Of a stretch of DNA of 6,565 nt, positions 5,878 through 6,565 are shown one piece after another (position 1 is the first letter of the stretch; every line of letters starts with the position of its first letter). Position numbers and translations under genes: made by a program. The notes beneath the pieces were generated by a model. The model did no database searches. It saw only the letters and a program-made list of their open reading frames with translations, and had not been told where the DNA came from. Location of the stretch: positions 1-6,565 of the forward strand of contig JAPLJM010000114.1 in assembly GCA_026388595.1 (NCBI GenBank), in the 5' to 3' direction. The DNA comes from Deltaproteobacteria bacterium (lineage in GTDB: Bacteria; Desulfobacterota; Syntrophia; Syntrophales; Fen-1087).

Positions 5878-6019
5878 GTTTTCAAGTCGGAAACGAGGGA
5901 TTTTTCGTCTTGGCTAGGAAATCAAGGGGTTGTGCGGAGGCGTACACCCTGTACGCCGCACAAGCAAGTCCGAAGATTGACAACGCCAAGGCGGAAAAGA
6001 ACCGTTTCCGGATGAAAAC
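5878..6019. repeat. Imperfect ~142-bp palindromic intergenic repeat (MITE- or BIME-like)
   Basis: Nested complementary arms run inward across the whole span. They are GTTTTCA (5878-5884) with TGAAAAC (6013-6019), CGGAAACG (5888-5895) with CGTTTCCG (6003-6010), and CGTCTTGGC (5906-5914) with GCCAAGGCG (5985-5993, one G-T wobble). The central stem is TTGTGC..GGCGTAC (5930-5945) with GTACGCC..GCACAA (5951-5963), with a small bulge and a loop ACCCT. Transcribed from either strand it would fold into one long hairpin. It resembles dispersed palindromic elements I associate with deltaproteobacterial genomes, but I cannot name a family. It carries no gene. It fills the gap between the broken GXGXG gene and the PEP-binding gene and may act as a terminator or an RNA-stabilising structure. 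Confidence 0.75.
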
Positions 6020-6565
6020 TAGATAGGATCATGTTGACATTCCAGAGTCCATTCCTCTAACCCATCATCGTCGTTCTTGATGGCTGCGGCCTTTTGCGGC
6101 CTGATTTTCCTGTAGACGTCCTTGGGTTCTCTTTTTTGATTGTCAACCGTTAAAAGCCTGTCAACAAATCGCACCGCCGGAAGCGAGGGAAAAAATATTG
6201 GATCCCGGGTAAGGCGAGTCATATTCACGGATGGACCCATCGCTATCATCGAAGCCGATGCCGTTGAGCACAACAAACCCTCCTCCATTGAGGGGGTCTC
6301 CCGCCATAAACGACTCCGCAAGATAGTCCAGAGCGGTTCCGTTAATGACGACCCGCGGCTTGCCGACGGCATTGATCAAGGGCCGCCCCGCGGCATTCCC
6401 CATGACAAAGGCCGCGCCCCCCTTGGCGCCGTACATGAAAGTCTGGCCGACATCACCGAAAACCACCAGCTTACCCTCTTTCATGATCTGGCAAAGCTGA
6501 TCCTGGGCATTGCCGTGAACGTAGATTTCCATGCCGTCAATGCCCGATGCCAGATAATCGCCCGA
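6019..6565 (-). pseudogene. GXGXG-domain protein (glutamate synthase large-subunit C-terminal domain-like), partial and apparently frameshifted
   Basis: The frame enters at the right edge and runs 134 residues to TGA at 6161-6163. It is a GXGXG beta-helix domain: SGIDGMEIYVHGNAQDQL, VVFGDVGQTFMYGAKGG, GNAAGRPLINAVG, NGTALDYLAESFM, GDPLNGGGFVVLNG and YPGSNIFSLASGGAIC. In glutamate synthase this domain joins the ammonia channel and synthase centre; stand-alone relatives exist in anaerobes. As I recall relatives, after SLASGGAI the protein should continue with a basic segment of about 40-50 residues and then a tail. Here that segment is absent and the frame stops. A plausible tail, DRLLTVDNQKREPKDVYRKI then a charged stretch ending LEEW, lies in another frame of the same strand, ending at TAG 6019-6021. 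This suggests an internal deletion with a frameshift. Alternatively the short form is a functional truncated protein. The domain call is firm, the broken status less so. Confidence 0.65.

Noticed and set aside
5728..6015. 95-codon plus-strand open frame covering the palindrome
   Set aside because: It overlaps the start of the PEP-binding gene on the opposite strand and is formed mostly by the palindromic repeat; no domain or initiation site.
5878..6019. CRISPR array or tRNA gene in the repeat region
   Set aside because: The repeats are inverted, not direct with regular spacers, and no cloverleaf or tRNA-specific boxes are present.

Overview
The window looks like chromosomal DNA of an anaerobic deltaproteobacterium (Desulfobacterota), possibly a Syntrophus-like lineage. 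This rests on an hgcAB mercury-methylation pair, a sigma-54 type promoter before an ammonium transporter, a PEP/pyruvate-binding protein of a type I associate with anaerobic deltaproteobacteria, and a long palindromic intergenic repeat. The taxon is an inference; there is no rRNA or other marker here.

Layout, left to right. (1) Positions 1-746, minus strand: N-terminal 248 residues of an Amt ammonium transporter, running off the left edge. A near-consensus -24/-12 element lies 39-54 bases upstream of its start. (2) Positions 747-996: divergent regulatory region with an 8-bp inverted repeat abutting the sigma-54 element. (3) Plus strand, 997-3173: lipoprotein MsrB, a 26-codon ORF with a good ribosome-binding site, then hgcA (corrinoid membrane protein with the NVWCAAGK motif) and hgcB (2x[4Fe-4S] ferredoxin ending in Cys-Cys). 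(4) Minus strand, 3235-5826: a large protein with a degenerate KaiC/RecA-like N-terminus and a PPDK-type ATP-grasp domain, convergent with hgcB. (5) Positions 5848-6019: a small hairpin plus an imperfect ~142-bp palindrome. (6) Minus strand, 6019-6565: 3' part of a GXGXG (glutamate synthase C-terminal domain-like) gene that appears broken by an internal deletion and frameshift.

How the genes work together: HgcA carries a methyl group on a cobalamin ligated by the cap-helix Cys and passes it to Hg(II). HgcB supplies low-potential electrons and Cys ligands. hgcA and hgcB are tightly coupled: the hgcA stop codon lies inside the hgcB Shine-Dalgarno. The methionine sulfoxide reductase upstream is co-oriented and may share the transcript, but a functional link is speculative. 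The most unusual local signal is the short ORF before hgcA. It is in the same frame as hgcA and separated from its GTG start only by a single TGA and seven sense codons, so leader-peptide coupling, a longer HgcA made by UGA recoding, or a sequence error are all open.
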